Below, one piece after another: positions 1 to 10,249 of a stretch of 64,000 nucleotides of DNA. Position numbers and translations under genes: made by a program. This stretch comes from Homalodisca vitripennis (lineage: Eukaryota > Arthropoda > Insecta > Hemiptera > Cicadellidae): contig NW_025777984.1 of the NCBI RefSeq assembly GCF_021130785.1, positions 18,108 through 82,107 of the forward strand. The letters run 5' to 3'. Each line of letters opens with the position of its first letter. Within the stretch, counting starts at the first letter, position 1. Below the pieces are notes generated by a model. That model was not told the DNA's origin. It did not search any database and saw only the letters and a list, made by a program, of their open reading frames with translations.

Positions 1-2690
1 TTGTTTAAATTTTAACCTTTTGTTTGTACATGTGACTCGCTATACAGTTGTCGTCAAAGATGTTAAAGCATTTGAAATTTGTTTTCTTAGCTTGTTTCAT
101 TGAAAATTCTTCATTTCCTAGTCTAATATCAACATCTGTTTTCTCACATTTTCCATAGATTTTCCAAAAACTGAGTTGTTCATTAACTTGTAAAAGTCCT
201 TCTCAAAGTCACTTGTAGCTTTGGTTCTCATACTAGTATTAAAAATCGATATATTCTTTCATGAAAGGTTTTCTGATCAAAACGCAATAACCCTATTCAC
301 ATGTTTTAAAATCATACCTTGTTCTAGATAGAATTTCAAATTTCTAGAATGAACAACATATTCTGTTTTGTTTTAAAAGAGTTTGTGCAAAGTTTGTTGT
401 TATAATGTTCTGGAGCAAGAGGTAAATCTTTGTGATGTTCAATGCAAATTTGTTGGATATTCAAGATCAAACTTCTAAAATATATCCATAATCTTCGTCG
501 CCAGTGAGTTCCAAAATTGTTTCTTTCCATTCTGCTGTTGTATACGTTTTAGGATCCATCCACTTGATTTCGTTATATGGTAAATTTTGCATAAGTCCAT
601 ACCCATAAAGGTTGTTTGCATCGACGTACAACAAATAGTTTTCGGGCTTTGTCTTATCGAAATCTTTCAAAAAATTTGTTATTTGCTTTTCACATATCGT
701 TTAATACACTGAGAAATGCCCCCGCGAATGCCTTTTTCAATCATCAAATACATATTATAATCGTTAATTAATTGTAATTCTATATTCGTTAATTTTAACA
801 TAGCATCCCATGCAAGACTGGGAGCTGTTAGATAGTGTGCTGGATCAAGTTTTATAGCAATTCAAACAAATATTCCTAAAATTTTCAAAGATATCAGCGA
901 GCAAATAGAACATCTTGAATGTTATAGAGATCGGAGTAATTTCCTAGATTTTTCTCTTTTAATTTGTTCCAAAACGCTCAAATAGTGTTGATAATCTTTC
1001 TCAGAAATGCTCTCATCTGTCAAAAGTGAATAGAAAATCTTGAATTCTCAATTCTTCTGTGTAATCAAGTTTTTCAATACTGTCGATAAATTCATAGGGA
1101 AATAATTCCTTTTCCAGATAGAATTTTAAAGATTTCTTCCTCGTCATTTGGTTGTCTATCTAGAATTGCGTTCAGACCATCTTGTATAAAATGATTTGTA
1201 TGTTTGAAATCATCTTTTTTGAGGTTTTTAGCTAACTTTTCTATAGACGATGCCATAAATCTGAACGTATCTACGAAAGAAAACTTGATGAACTTTCTTG
1301 GTTTATCATCTTCAAACTCATACCCATATCCTGAATTTACTGAATAATTTATATATTTCTCATCGGTGTTTGCAATCAAAATAAACATTACCATACTGTT
1401 TTGCCAACTCTTTTACGTACAAATGAGTATCATAACATGACATATTGTGACAGAAAACTGGAATATTCTGAGGAAATTTGAGATTCAAGTTACAAGATAA
1501 ATGAGCTGAACCTCTAAATTTACCTGTTAAATGACAATGATCTCGTACTTTTTTTCTTGTTTGATTATCAAAACCCTCACATTCACAAATATGACAAAGA
1601 CTAGAATTTTGGTACGCAAATTCTTCTTCTTCGGTCAATTTCATAGGTATTTTATTCTTAGAATTATACTTTTTAGCTATGTATTTCGATAATTTATTAA
1701 GTTCTTCAAACAATTTTGCAGGAACATTTGGCAAATCTTCTTCATTTTTTGCTCGATAACATATCGGCTTGTACATACGATTGGTCACATTAGACACTAA
1801 GTAATAGAGAAAAACCATAAGGAATGTGCTTCTGAATCTTGGTTGTGATCGATTTTTGCGGATTGTTTTTTGCATGTGGGAATCTTCTCTAATATGCTTT
1901 CAAAATCCATATAAATAACGTACGGATGGCTAAACTTCTTTTGGTAATTGGTAAATTTAGTTGTTTGACCTGGAAACGGCATAATAGGTTTGCATACTTC
2001 GTGATTTTTACAAATTTCTAAATGGTCTGCTAAATCTCTAGATTTGTAGAAATGGCTTAAACATCTCCTACATAGAAATTTCCTTTGTTCATGTTTAGAT
2101 AGCTGAGAACTAACTAATCTATTTAAATCAGTTATCAAAACAAAATGAGATTTGTCTTCTTGTTTAAAATACAATAAATCAATGTTTAACTCTGCATCAT
2201 ATTTTTCAGAAATTTGTAACGGAACAACCTTAATACTTTCATCAAAACTGTAGACATTGATAGACATTTTTGGATATTTGTACTTGGAATTGTAAACTTC
2301 GTTTTTCAAATAACTGTATATCTTTTAAAGACATTGGATACTCAAAGCCTGAAAATATCTCGTCATTTACAAATTGTTCGTATTGTTTTGCTCTATCAGC
2401 ATTCTTTTCAGGTTTTTCCATAGCGCATCGGAATAGAATAAATAAAGCAATAATCATCTTTATTTTTTGATATTTATACAAGCTTTTTATCTTTGATTTT
2501 TCTTTGGCAAATCGATATATGATCCTGCGTTCATCATTTCGTGTTTATTAATGCTCAAAACTAGTTGTTTACACCTTTTAAATGTCCATCCAGAACCCTT
2601 ATTTGGATGATTCGTCTGTTCTCGATGTGTTAATTTATTAAATTGCTTAGTAATAAAGTCGTTCACGTCGAAGATTTTCATCCGCTTTTA
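1..2690 (-). pseudogene. POLB: Polinton/Maverick-type family B DNA polymerase, frameshifted, cut by window edge
   Basis: Protein-primed family B DNA polymerase, the replicase of Polinton/Maverick elements and related viruses. On the minus strand, from high to low coordinates, I see: an N-terminal part with GSGWTF and GSYIDLP (about 2500-2600); a C2H2-like zinc motif with CRRC (about 2010-2075); exonuclease motif I as YMDFES (about 1896-1913); a second Cys/His cluster with CHIC and DHCHLTGKFRG (about 1500-1605), as in such polymerases; LAWDAML and IEKGIRGG (about 720-825); palm motif A as YVDANNLYGY (about 600-630); and motif B-like [14 protein letters not shown] (about 150-190). The final YxDTDS motif would lie beyond the left edge. 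The reading frame changes near 530, 670, 1090, 1370, 1865, 2300 and 2485, so the copy is dead. Family assignment is sure; element assignment rests on polymerase type and neighbours. Confidence 0.9.
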
Positions 2691-2864
2691 TAGTAAAAAT
2701 ACATAGGACAAAATTTGTGTTTCAACCGTTCACTAAAGTTCTTTCGTATTCGCATTCCAAAGAGAGATATCCTTTACTATTTTTAACATTTTCTTGAAAT
2801 TTTTCGATTTAAACTTTTAATTTCCGGGCGCAAAATAGAAAGATATTTGTAAATTGACATGGAA

Positions 2865-3299
2865 TTATCGTTCAAGTTTGTTAAAATGTATTGCTTGAAA
2901 AGACCGGTGTATTGAGGATAAAACTTCTACATCAATGATATTTTCGGGTTTCTCATTAAGAGTTTTGTCAATTTCTTCGATCATTTCAGACTTAGTTTTA
3001 TCGTTTGTTTCAATGGACAATTTCTCAGCGATTGATTGAATTTTTTCATCTTTAAATAGATTGAGATCTTTTTTAATTTCCTTCAAATTTTTCTTTAGTT
3101 CACGCAGTTTTTTCTATATTGTACATCTTTTCATGATCGACAATTTGATTTTCTTTAGCCCAATTCCTCAAATAATTTAGTTCTTTCCTCATAAAGTTCT
3201 TTGTTTTTTAGATGATTTTTTGACTTATAATGTCGGGTAAAAATGATGTTCGAAAACATCTTTTTTGCAGTACGGGCAGGATATCTTTTTCCTCTCCAT
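2865..3299 (-). pseudogene. Small zinc-finger / coiled-coil ORF of the Polinton-like element
   Basis: The ATG at 3299-3297 opens with MERKKISCPYCKKDVFEHHF, a CxxC...H finger. A frame change near 3225 separates this from a histidine- and lysine-rich continuation. A second change near 3105 leads into a charged 73-residue stretch (2865-3086) that is rich in Lys/Glu/Ile/Leu and looks like a coiled coil. It has the same strand as the polymerase and lies immediately upstream of it, separated by about 175 bp. Polinton-like elements commonly carry small zinc-finger ORFs of unknown role, but I cannot name this one. At least two frameshifts make it a pseudogene. Confidence is moderate that it was a gene and low on function. 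Confidence 0.45.
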
Positions 3300-3361
3300 T
3301 TAAATAGGGAAAATTTGAATGTGCCAAGTTTTACTATTTAGTAAAATATCTTTTTATTAAA

Positions 3362-3866
3362 CTGAAAAATAGCAATAATTCAGTAGATTTCTAAGGATTT
3401 TTATTAAAATTTGATAAAAATTAGCACAATTTATGGTTTAAAACAGCCTTTGATTCTTCTATTTAAAGAAGAAAAATTTGTTTAAACTAACACTTTGAAA
3501 AGTGGAGAATTTTACTAGAATTTTACACAAAATCAGCACAAATTGTAGTAAAACAGCTGTAGATTCTTCTATTTATTATAGAAAAAATCTGTAAACTAAG
3601 ACTTAAAATTATTGAAAAAATAGTATAGTTATAGTAATAAAAGTACTTTTATTACTATACTGGTTTGTAGGGGGTAATTTAAATTCTATAATACTATTTT
3701 TTCAATATTTTTTTCTTTAACTTTTCCAAGATTTTTCATTAAGATTTTAATATATTTACAACAGAATTTTCGAGAAATATCGTTCACATTATCAACTTTA
3801 AAGCTAAAAAATTCGCAATAATTAGAGAAATTCAGTAGATTTTTCAGGATTTTTCAAAAAAACTCT
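3362..3866. repeat. Diverged direct repeats beside the Polinton-like genes
   Basis: Two short modules recur. One contains ATTCAGTAGATTT followed by AGGATTTTT, at about 3378-3405 and 3829-3856. The other begins AAACAGC and continues with GATTCTTCTATTT, at about 3441 and 3551, about 110 bp apart. A weaker relative of the second (AAACAGCTAAAGATTC) sits at about 4388, beyond the small plus-strand ORF. They look like old duplications inside the element's non-coding part. Confidence 0.5.
3610..3707. repeat. Nested palindromes
   Basis: The outer arms at 3610-3626 and 3691-3707 are perfect 17-bp reverse complements. Inside them, 3630-3659 is a perfect 30-bp palindrome centred between 3644 and 3645. 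The structure could extrude as a double hairpin. It lies between the minus-strand polymerase block and the plus-strand small ORF, so a role in bidirectional transcription or replication is possible but not shown. Confidence 0.8.
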
Positions 3867-3893
3867 AGTATATATGCACCTTAAGAGCTGTGG

Positions 3894-3926
3894 TTTTGAC
3901 CCTAAAAACACGTTTTAGGGTCAAAA
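3894..3926. repeat. 14-bp perfect hairpin, 5-nt loop
   Basis: TTTTGACCCTAAAA at 3894-3907 and its exact reverse complement at 3913-3926 flank the loop ACACG. It sits about 80 bp upstream of the plus-strand ORF that starts at 4009, so it may be transcribed in that ORF's leader or act as a binding site. It could also be a small transposon scar. Confidence 0.75.
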
Positions 3927-4008
3927 CCCCGGTTTTTTGTGTATTTTGGAAGTATAGTTTTGATTTTTCACCTTAAAAGTGTAGAAGTATTAATTTTTTT
4001 CTATGTAA

Positions 4009-4314
4009 ATGGCGCTGTTACAAGAGTTGAATAAGGTTGGTGATTTAAAGTTCAAAGAATACAAGAGATTAATAGAATTAGAAGAAAATAAGAAATACAA
4101 AATTTTGAATTTGGAGAAAATAAAAGATAAATTCGGGTTTACAATAATTGCCGAGTTGGAAGATTATAAAGTACACTTACCGAACAGATTTTTGACTGTT
4201 TTGGATTAAAAAAAGATTAAAGAATTAAACAAAAATGAAAAATTACACTTGGTTGTTACTGGAAAGAAGACTATTAAAGATAAAGACTGTGTTACAATTA
4301 ACTTTGTAGAATAA
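4009..4314 (+). pseudogene. Small 101-codon ORF with one internal stop, Polinton-like context
   Basis: The ATG at 4009 opens a lysine-rich frame of 66 codons ending in TAA at 4207-4209. The same frame then continues 34 more codons to TAA at 4312-4314 with similar composition and no frame change. One nonsense mutation in an otherwise intact frame is the simplest reading. The pattern of short beta-like stretches (KYKILNLEKIKDKFG, FTIIAELEDYKVHLPNRF, KLHLVVTGKK) suggests a small OB-fold-like nucleic-acid-binding protein of the kind found in Polinton-like elements. This is an inference from residue pattern only. It is oriented away from the polymerase. Apart from its single stop it is far better preserved than the polymerase. 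Confidence 0.4.
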
Positions 4315-4529
4315 AGATTTTTCATTAAGATTTCTGGATTTTTTCATTAAAACAGCTTATAAATGTAGAAGCAAACATTGAACAGTAAAACAGCTAAAGA
4401 TTCGGTTATTTAACATTCGTGCTTTTCCTGTTAGATTTCTTAGATTTGTTTATTGTTCAATGGACAGTATTTTGTATGGAATTTCTGTCTGTCCCAAAAA
4501 GTGAGCCAGAACCGCCATATTCATATCTA

Positions 4530-4531
<2 letters not shown>

Positions 4532-4582
<51 letters not shown>
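4532..4582. repeat. (TA)n microsatellite
   Basis: About 25 uninterrupted TA units. It marks the left side of the GC-richer tandem-repeat block that follows. Confidence 0.97.
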
Positions 4583-4585
<3 letters not shown>

Positions 4586-4779
4586 AGGTTTTCATATTTA
4601 GTTATAATAATTAATCAAATTTACGCATTAATATAGTTTTTTACTAATAACCAGAATTGTATGTTATTTAGAACTGCTCTTTGCCCACCGTTGTTCGATA
4701 CCATTTTAATTATAAGCAAGCTATTTTCACTTATCTTTGTACACACACACACACAGACCCACCTGCATTCCAAATCTAT

Positions 4780-5600
4780 AGTGGTCCGATTGTCACGTGG
4801 TATGAGGTGACTTCTGTCGACCAATCAGGCGTCCAGGACGCGGACAAGAAAAGCCCCCCGAGGCATCTCTCCAGTTCTTCTAAAGACTCCGACTCGCTAG
4901 GTTGTACGTCAACACCAGCTTTAACTAAGTTCGGGCCGTGCCCCCTTGTCTTATCTTTTGTGAACCGTAAGCCGTTCTATGGCCATTAGCAGTCCCCTTG
5001 CCGGACATTATTTTGTTAACGAGCCAACCAGTTCTTCTAAAGACTCCGTCTCGCTAGGTTTGTACGTCAACACCACTTTAACTAAGTTCGGGCCGTGCCC
5101 CCTTGTCTTGTCTCTTGTGAACCGTAAACCGTTCTATGGCAATTAGCAGTCCCCTTGCCGGACATTATTTTGTTAACGAAGCCAACCAGTTCTTCTAAAG
5201 ACTCCGTACAGCTAGGTTGTACGTCAACACCAGCTTTAACTAAGTTCGGGCCGTGCCCTCTTGTCTTGTCTTTTGTGAACCGTAAACCGTTCTATGGCAA
5301 TTAGCAGTCCCCTTGCCGGACATTATTTTGTTAACGAGCCAAAAGTAACTTTGTCTCTGTGGAACATCAGCGTTCGTGAGTGAACCGAAAACAGTGTCAA
5401 GTGAATGTGGAATCTTCATCCATCAACAAGGACTCCACCAGTGCAACGTTCCTTGGAAGCAGCCCAGGTCGAACTGCAATCAACCCAACTTCACTTGTGT
5501 CGAGGTATCAGACAATGGACGTTGCAAGGTAACGGTGTTTCATCATTATTATTGGTCCTTCGAACATAATTGCGGTCCGCCAAGCCGGATCTCCTACAAT
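4780..5600 (+). mobile_element. GC-rich block of unknown element, with promoter-like sites and tandem array
   Basis: Base composition jumps sharply above the flanks. The left part has a CACGTG E-box (about 4794-4799), a CCAAT box in GACCAATCAGG (about 4818-4828) and a C-rich run (about 4855). A three-unit tandem array follows (separate entry), then a non-repeated 250-bp tail containing TTGGTCCTTCGAACAT (about 5551-5566). From memory, that tail resembles the leader or long-terminal region of insect LTR retrotransposons, but I find no gag/pol and no paired LTR in the window. It could equally be a non-autonomous element. The block ends in another TA-rich stretch (5597-5638). Confidence 0.4.
4871..5341 (+). 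repeat. Tandem repeat, about 157 bp x 3
   Basis: Units start with CCAGTTCTTCTAAAGACTCC at 4871, 5028 and 5186, giving periods of 157 and 158 bp. The array ends near 5341 within GTTAACGAGCCAA. Units differ by a few substitutions and one-base indels, so amplification is fairly recent. Each unit repeats TTCGGGCCGTGCCC and a GTGAACCGTAA block. Confidence 0.95.
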
Positions 5601-5659
5601 ATATATGTATATATTATATATATAATATATATATATAAGATCTCCGATACTGTTTAAAT

Positions 5660-7920
5660 GACAGGATGGATTATATTGGACCTACAATACATTTTCTTAT
5701 ATTTGTAAAAGCACACTAACACATATGTATAAATTTGTGAAAGTAAACATTTCTATCACTACAATAACTTCGGTAAATTTGAAAGGCGTTGTTTTCATAA
5801 TTTAACCAAAAAACATAGCAATTTGTAACTACAAAAATGTGCACATATGAAGGTTAGTGAATGCTGAACTTTGAAGTGTATCTCGATAAAACACATGTGT
5901 ATTAATACCAATTCTCCTATCTAAAGTTCGTTATTGACGGAGAAAGGTTTAAAAGGGTGTCGAAAATTTACGTTTTGTTAGATTTTTAAAATGTACTCAT
6001 TCTGCTTTCTTTTCATTACCATCACTGTTACCCATAAGGCCAGTGTAAAAGGTAGTAAACGCTTAGCAAAATCCTTTAGAATTTGAAGAAATCTACTATG
6101 ACCTGTTTAACCAGTTAGTTGGGACGGTTATTCACATTGCTATTTAAATGTTGCAAGAGTAGAGTGATAGAGATAATTGATATTATTATGACATAATAAC
6201 GCCTAATAATAGCATAACAACATCTAATAACTGTCCTATTACTATAATTAGGTTCAGCCAAGTATGTAATTATATAACTGGGATTCTTATTATATAGAAT
6301 AGTAAACTATGAATTCTGTGTAAGAATTTGGGAGATATCATCTTTCCTAAAATGTGAAACATTATTAATTAGCTTCGTCACGTATTAAACTTTATTTTTC
6401 AGTGAATCTGAGTAACAAATTTAGTATATGTATTTATGTTCAGCCCCATAATGAGTTCTCAGTACAGTCCATAATAAGTGGTGAACCTTGTTTTATCTCC
6501 AACTACAAATGAAACGGAAACAAGTTGGCGATATTAAACCGCATGAATAATTCAGAGAACAATTGCAGCCTCACAACAAAACTCTAAGCAGTTCCTAACA
6601 AGGGGGAATAAGGTTAATACTTCTTTAAAACCTACCACGTTATAAATATGTATCATTTTTTTATGGGTGATAAGAAAACATTATGTCCAACAAAGAACTA
6701 GCTTATTCAACAAGCTTAACACGTTTCTATCGTGTGGGGGTTGAAGATTAACCACATTTTAAATCAATCAAACTATTACATACTTGTATAGACACGTGGT
6801 CTGAGATGTGAGATGTGCTTTACGTTAAAAGTTATCAGAACTGCATGACATGTACTAAGTATGGCACTTCAAATAGGTTGTTATTTTGTTACAATGTTAC
6901 AAGCATAAACCAAATTAAAGAAAATAATTAACGATTTCCGAACTTAAATTCGTTTTATTACATTCACAATAACTGCACTGTAATAAAATAACTTAATTGA
7001 CTTCTTTACTACCCAGTCAAAAATTTAAACTAAATATAATACCTTTATTGACTTTTGAAATATTGTCACCATGTACGATCCTCCAAATGGCAGGAAAATA
7101 ACAAAAATATTTACAACACTATTATATTTAACAAACAGATCATCTAAACTAAAAACTTTTATATGGACTGTGTAACTTGGGACCGCTTATATCTTCATTT
7201 TCCCCCTAAGGTATTGTGAAACATTGGATTCTAAAAAATTTCATCTAGAAAGGCTCAATTTTAATAACCTAAAAACTTTTGCTTGCAAAAAAGCATTTAC
7301 AAACAACACATTGAATCTAAATAGTATCACGGGCTTAAGATAATTCTACTTCGATTCTGTACGTAGAGATCAAGTGATTTTAGCAATCTAGTAGGCCCAT
7401 ATAAATATAAAATTAATACGGCATTGCTCGTATGGTAATATTTTATGATACAAAATTAGAATTTATGATACAAAAAACGATCAACCACAAAAAAATGGAT
7501 CCAGCCATATCGTATCTCTGCGGGACAACGGTGTCCTTTTGTATGATTAATTAAGAGCAATACAAATCTATTCACTATTAGAGGGTAACAAAAATTGTTG
7601 ATACATGAAATAATAATAGCGTATAAATCTTTGCATTCTATATTACACAATAAAACGATAATAATTGTGATAAATGCGTTATGAAATTAGGAAACATCAC
7701 TAATTTGTACTGAATAGAACTAATTTCTCAAGGAACGTCCCTAGTTGGTAGTCCTGTGTGACAATAGGAACATAAGCATGAGTTTGGTATATCAGTTGAT
7801 ATCATTTTTGTTTTGATGCTTTAATTTTTTGTATCTTCTTTAGTTGCTTTAATGGCAGGAGAATTTTGTATTTTGAAGTAAATTTCTTCAAAAATCAAAA
7901 AGCTTAAAAGATAATAATCT
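5660..7920. other. No gene seen; AT-rich
   Basis: Only short chance ORFs. A minus-strand fragment of the GTTAGCG repeat lies at about 6000-6080. The rest shows no repeat or coding signal I can support. Confidence 0.6.
6000..6080 (-). repeat. GTTAGCG-family repeat, fragment
   Basis: It contains CATCACTGTTACCCATAAG, the reverse complement of the family's TTATGGGTAACCATGATG module, followed by a decayed CGCTTAGC. Only the central module is kept. Confidence 0.6.
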
Positions 7921-7921
7921 T

Positions 7922-8275
7922 CTTATTGGTTAGGCCTTAGCCAAGCCTGTCACTCTAAGAAAATTTCATTAATAACTGTGCGTCTGTCAGCACAATATCA
8001 CAAGAAAGAACTGCCTTATAAATGTTAAATTCCTATACAGGTAACATGGAGTACCATGATATGCATGTTACTCCGTGTGATTTGACTGAGTTTTATCGAA
8101 CAGTTTTTTTATTAGTCTTATGGGTAACCTTGGTGGTAAGGAGAAATATTTGAATAAATAAATTTTGAAGCAAACTGAATAAAAAATATCAAATTTAAAC
8201 CTACAGAAAGAGTTACAGCATTTACATTTCACATGCAAAAATAAGTCTAATACGCGCGGTATAACGTACCCCATA
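7922..8275 (+). repeat. GTTAGCG-family repeat, near full-length, diverged
   Basis: It starts with TTGGTTAGGCCTTAGCCAAGCCTGTCAC-like sequence at about 7925. The mid module CTTATGGGTAACCTTGGTGG lies at about 8118, and the GCGCGGTATAACGTACC end at about 8253. The order and spacing match the copy at 32.9 kb, giving the family a length of about 350-370 bp. Confidence 0.7.
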
Positions 8276-8279
8276 AGGT

Positions 8280-10050
8280 AGCAGTCTTATAATTAATTTT
8301 AACCGATATTTTTAACGCTGTAAAGATTTAGAATAATGTTGCGTTATGTTGTAATTTTTAAGAATTTCTAAAATTAAATATATCTTATAATAATCAGATT
8401 GAAGATAAGCAGTTTGTAAATTAATAAAAATTAATGATTTGGGGATTATATAATATGTAAAGAATGTGTCACTAATAAATCATTCCATACACTTTTCCAC
8501 AATGGATTTGGCAGAGAACAAACAAAGTTAAAAACCAGCGGGAAATGCAGTGTTTGTTGTCGCAATATTCAGACTATCCCTGTAATAAGTTACGAAATAA
8601 TTTCCCGCCAAAAGCACTCAGTGTCAGTGTTTGTTTTGTAACAAATTTGTTTAACAGGACTGCTGTATGCTTGGTTTAAAATATAAGTATTTATTTAGAT
8701 GTAGTAAAGTATTAAATTATGTTCCTGTATGTGATTAAAACCATAGTTTGGATATTTAAAATCTAATTGCCATCTGATAAATTACAATATAGCAATATTT
8801 TACAATTACACTTCTTTACATTAATTTTATTTTTAATAGCTCATGAAGGCAAACCTGTCAATGCTTATGGTCAGTAAACATAGAAAGTTTTCTTGTGATA
8901 CATAATACTTTGTTAGACCTTTTTCAAAGTTAGATAGATATTACCCTCTTCAGCTCTTATAACACACGCTATAAATACAGCGTTTTATTTTCTTTACGAC
9001 ATCTTCGATTAATGCTGTATTTAAATTTCCTAAATACGATCAATTTTATAAGCAAATTAGCTCTGCAGTGATTTGGAATAAAACATTTATATTTTACTTT
9101 GAAGAAGTACTCAATATTGTTCCATTTTCCAAGTATGCAATCAAGCACGAGTAATACAGGAATATGTATTCAAAATACAAACTGTATTTATAGTAATATT
9201 AATCCTTATGGCTTCTCTTTGACAGGAAGTGGATGAAAAAACTACGTTGGTACAATTGCATAGCCGAATGCATAAACAATATAAATGCAATACATGTAAT
9301 AAAACTATTAAATTTATTCATTATTTATAAAGGATATCGTTTCAAAAACCATTTATTGCTTCTTTCCAGACTTTTCAAATGAGAAAATAAGCAGTGCATT
9401 AAACTTATAGATCTTCATTTCAGTAAGTAAGTAGCCAATTAAAATTTCATAAATTTGAAACTGTTCATTTATATATTTTTAATTAAAATATACTTAATAA
9501 TTTTTAATAGAATGACTATTTTGCCAAATGAGCTAGTTGGAGATCTAATAAAAATTTATAACAAGCGACACAATTAAATTGGAACTGAACTGCAATTCAA
9601 CATGCAGTAACCACCAGTCTATTAACCACGCCATAATGACGCCTTTACGTGTACAAATATAATTTCCACCTCTACTACAAGGGAAGTGTAGTAGAAAACC
9701 AAACCATAATTTCAACTTTATTTTTGTTACATTTAGTTATACTTTTTTACAAGTTTACAACTGTGGGCAATATTATACAAAACTTCTGTTGAAATATATT
9801 ATGCTATAGATCTCAGAATAATTGTAACTCAGTACATAGTAAGGCACAATAATATTAGACCCGAAAAAATATATATAAATATATATTTAACGAATATTGT
9901 AATAGACGAATATAATTTGATAGATACATTATAGAAACAATATATAATAGATAATCCGGTTCAATATTATTTTATCTGTTTAGAGAATTGCATAATTATA
10001 TTACTAAAATAGCATACAAAATCAATAAAATCTTTATTGTACAGAAACTA
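8280..10050. other. No gene seen; AT-rich
   Basis: A short inverted repeat GCGGGAAAT (8538-8546) / ATTTCCCGC (8600-8608) brackets 53 bp and stands out in the AT background. Nothing else is supported. Confidence 0.55.
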
Positions 10051-10059
10051 ACACAAAGG

Positions 10060-10245
10060 CTTAACATCGTAGAGCCACCACTGTATATGGAGGCAACCGG
10101 ACATTTTAGATAAGGAAACGAGTAAACCTTTCCGGCGGTTTTGCTTGCCGTTACCGCGCCCGTTACTTGCTGGTGGCGCTGCTGACGCTGTTCCTTTTAT
10201 CTCTACAGTGAAATATTGAAATATGGCCGACGTAGAGAAAGACAA
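10060..10245. other. CpG-rich islet, possible exon or promoter remnant
   Basis: About 180 bp of GC-rich, CpG-containing sequence in AT-rich flanks. The plus strand has an acceptor-like TTTTATCTCTACAG ending near 10209. Just after it comes an ATGG context ATG (10222) that opens only MADVEKD and some 14 further codons before a stop. The minus strand has a 65-codon ORF of low-complexity Ala/Pro/Gly/Asn type. Neither strand gives a recognisable protein. It could be a 5' UTR exon, a retrocopy fragment or a transposon piece. Confidence 0.3.
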
Positions 10246-10249
10246 TTTT

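Noticed and set aside
1..4314. A recent virus integration instead of a Polinton
   Set aside because: The polymerase type is shared by Polintons and related viruses, but no capsid gene is visible and heavy frameshifting shows an old resident copy; the window cannot decide further.
4681..5657. ORFs of 102 and 93 codons in the 157-bp tandem-repeat block
   Set aside because: The frames do not persist through all tandem units and resemble no protein; the GC-rich repeat explains their length.
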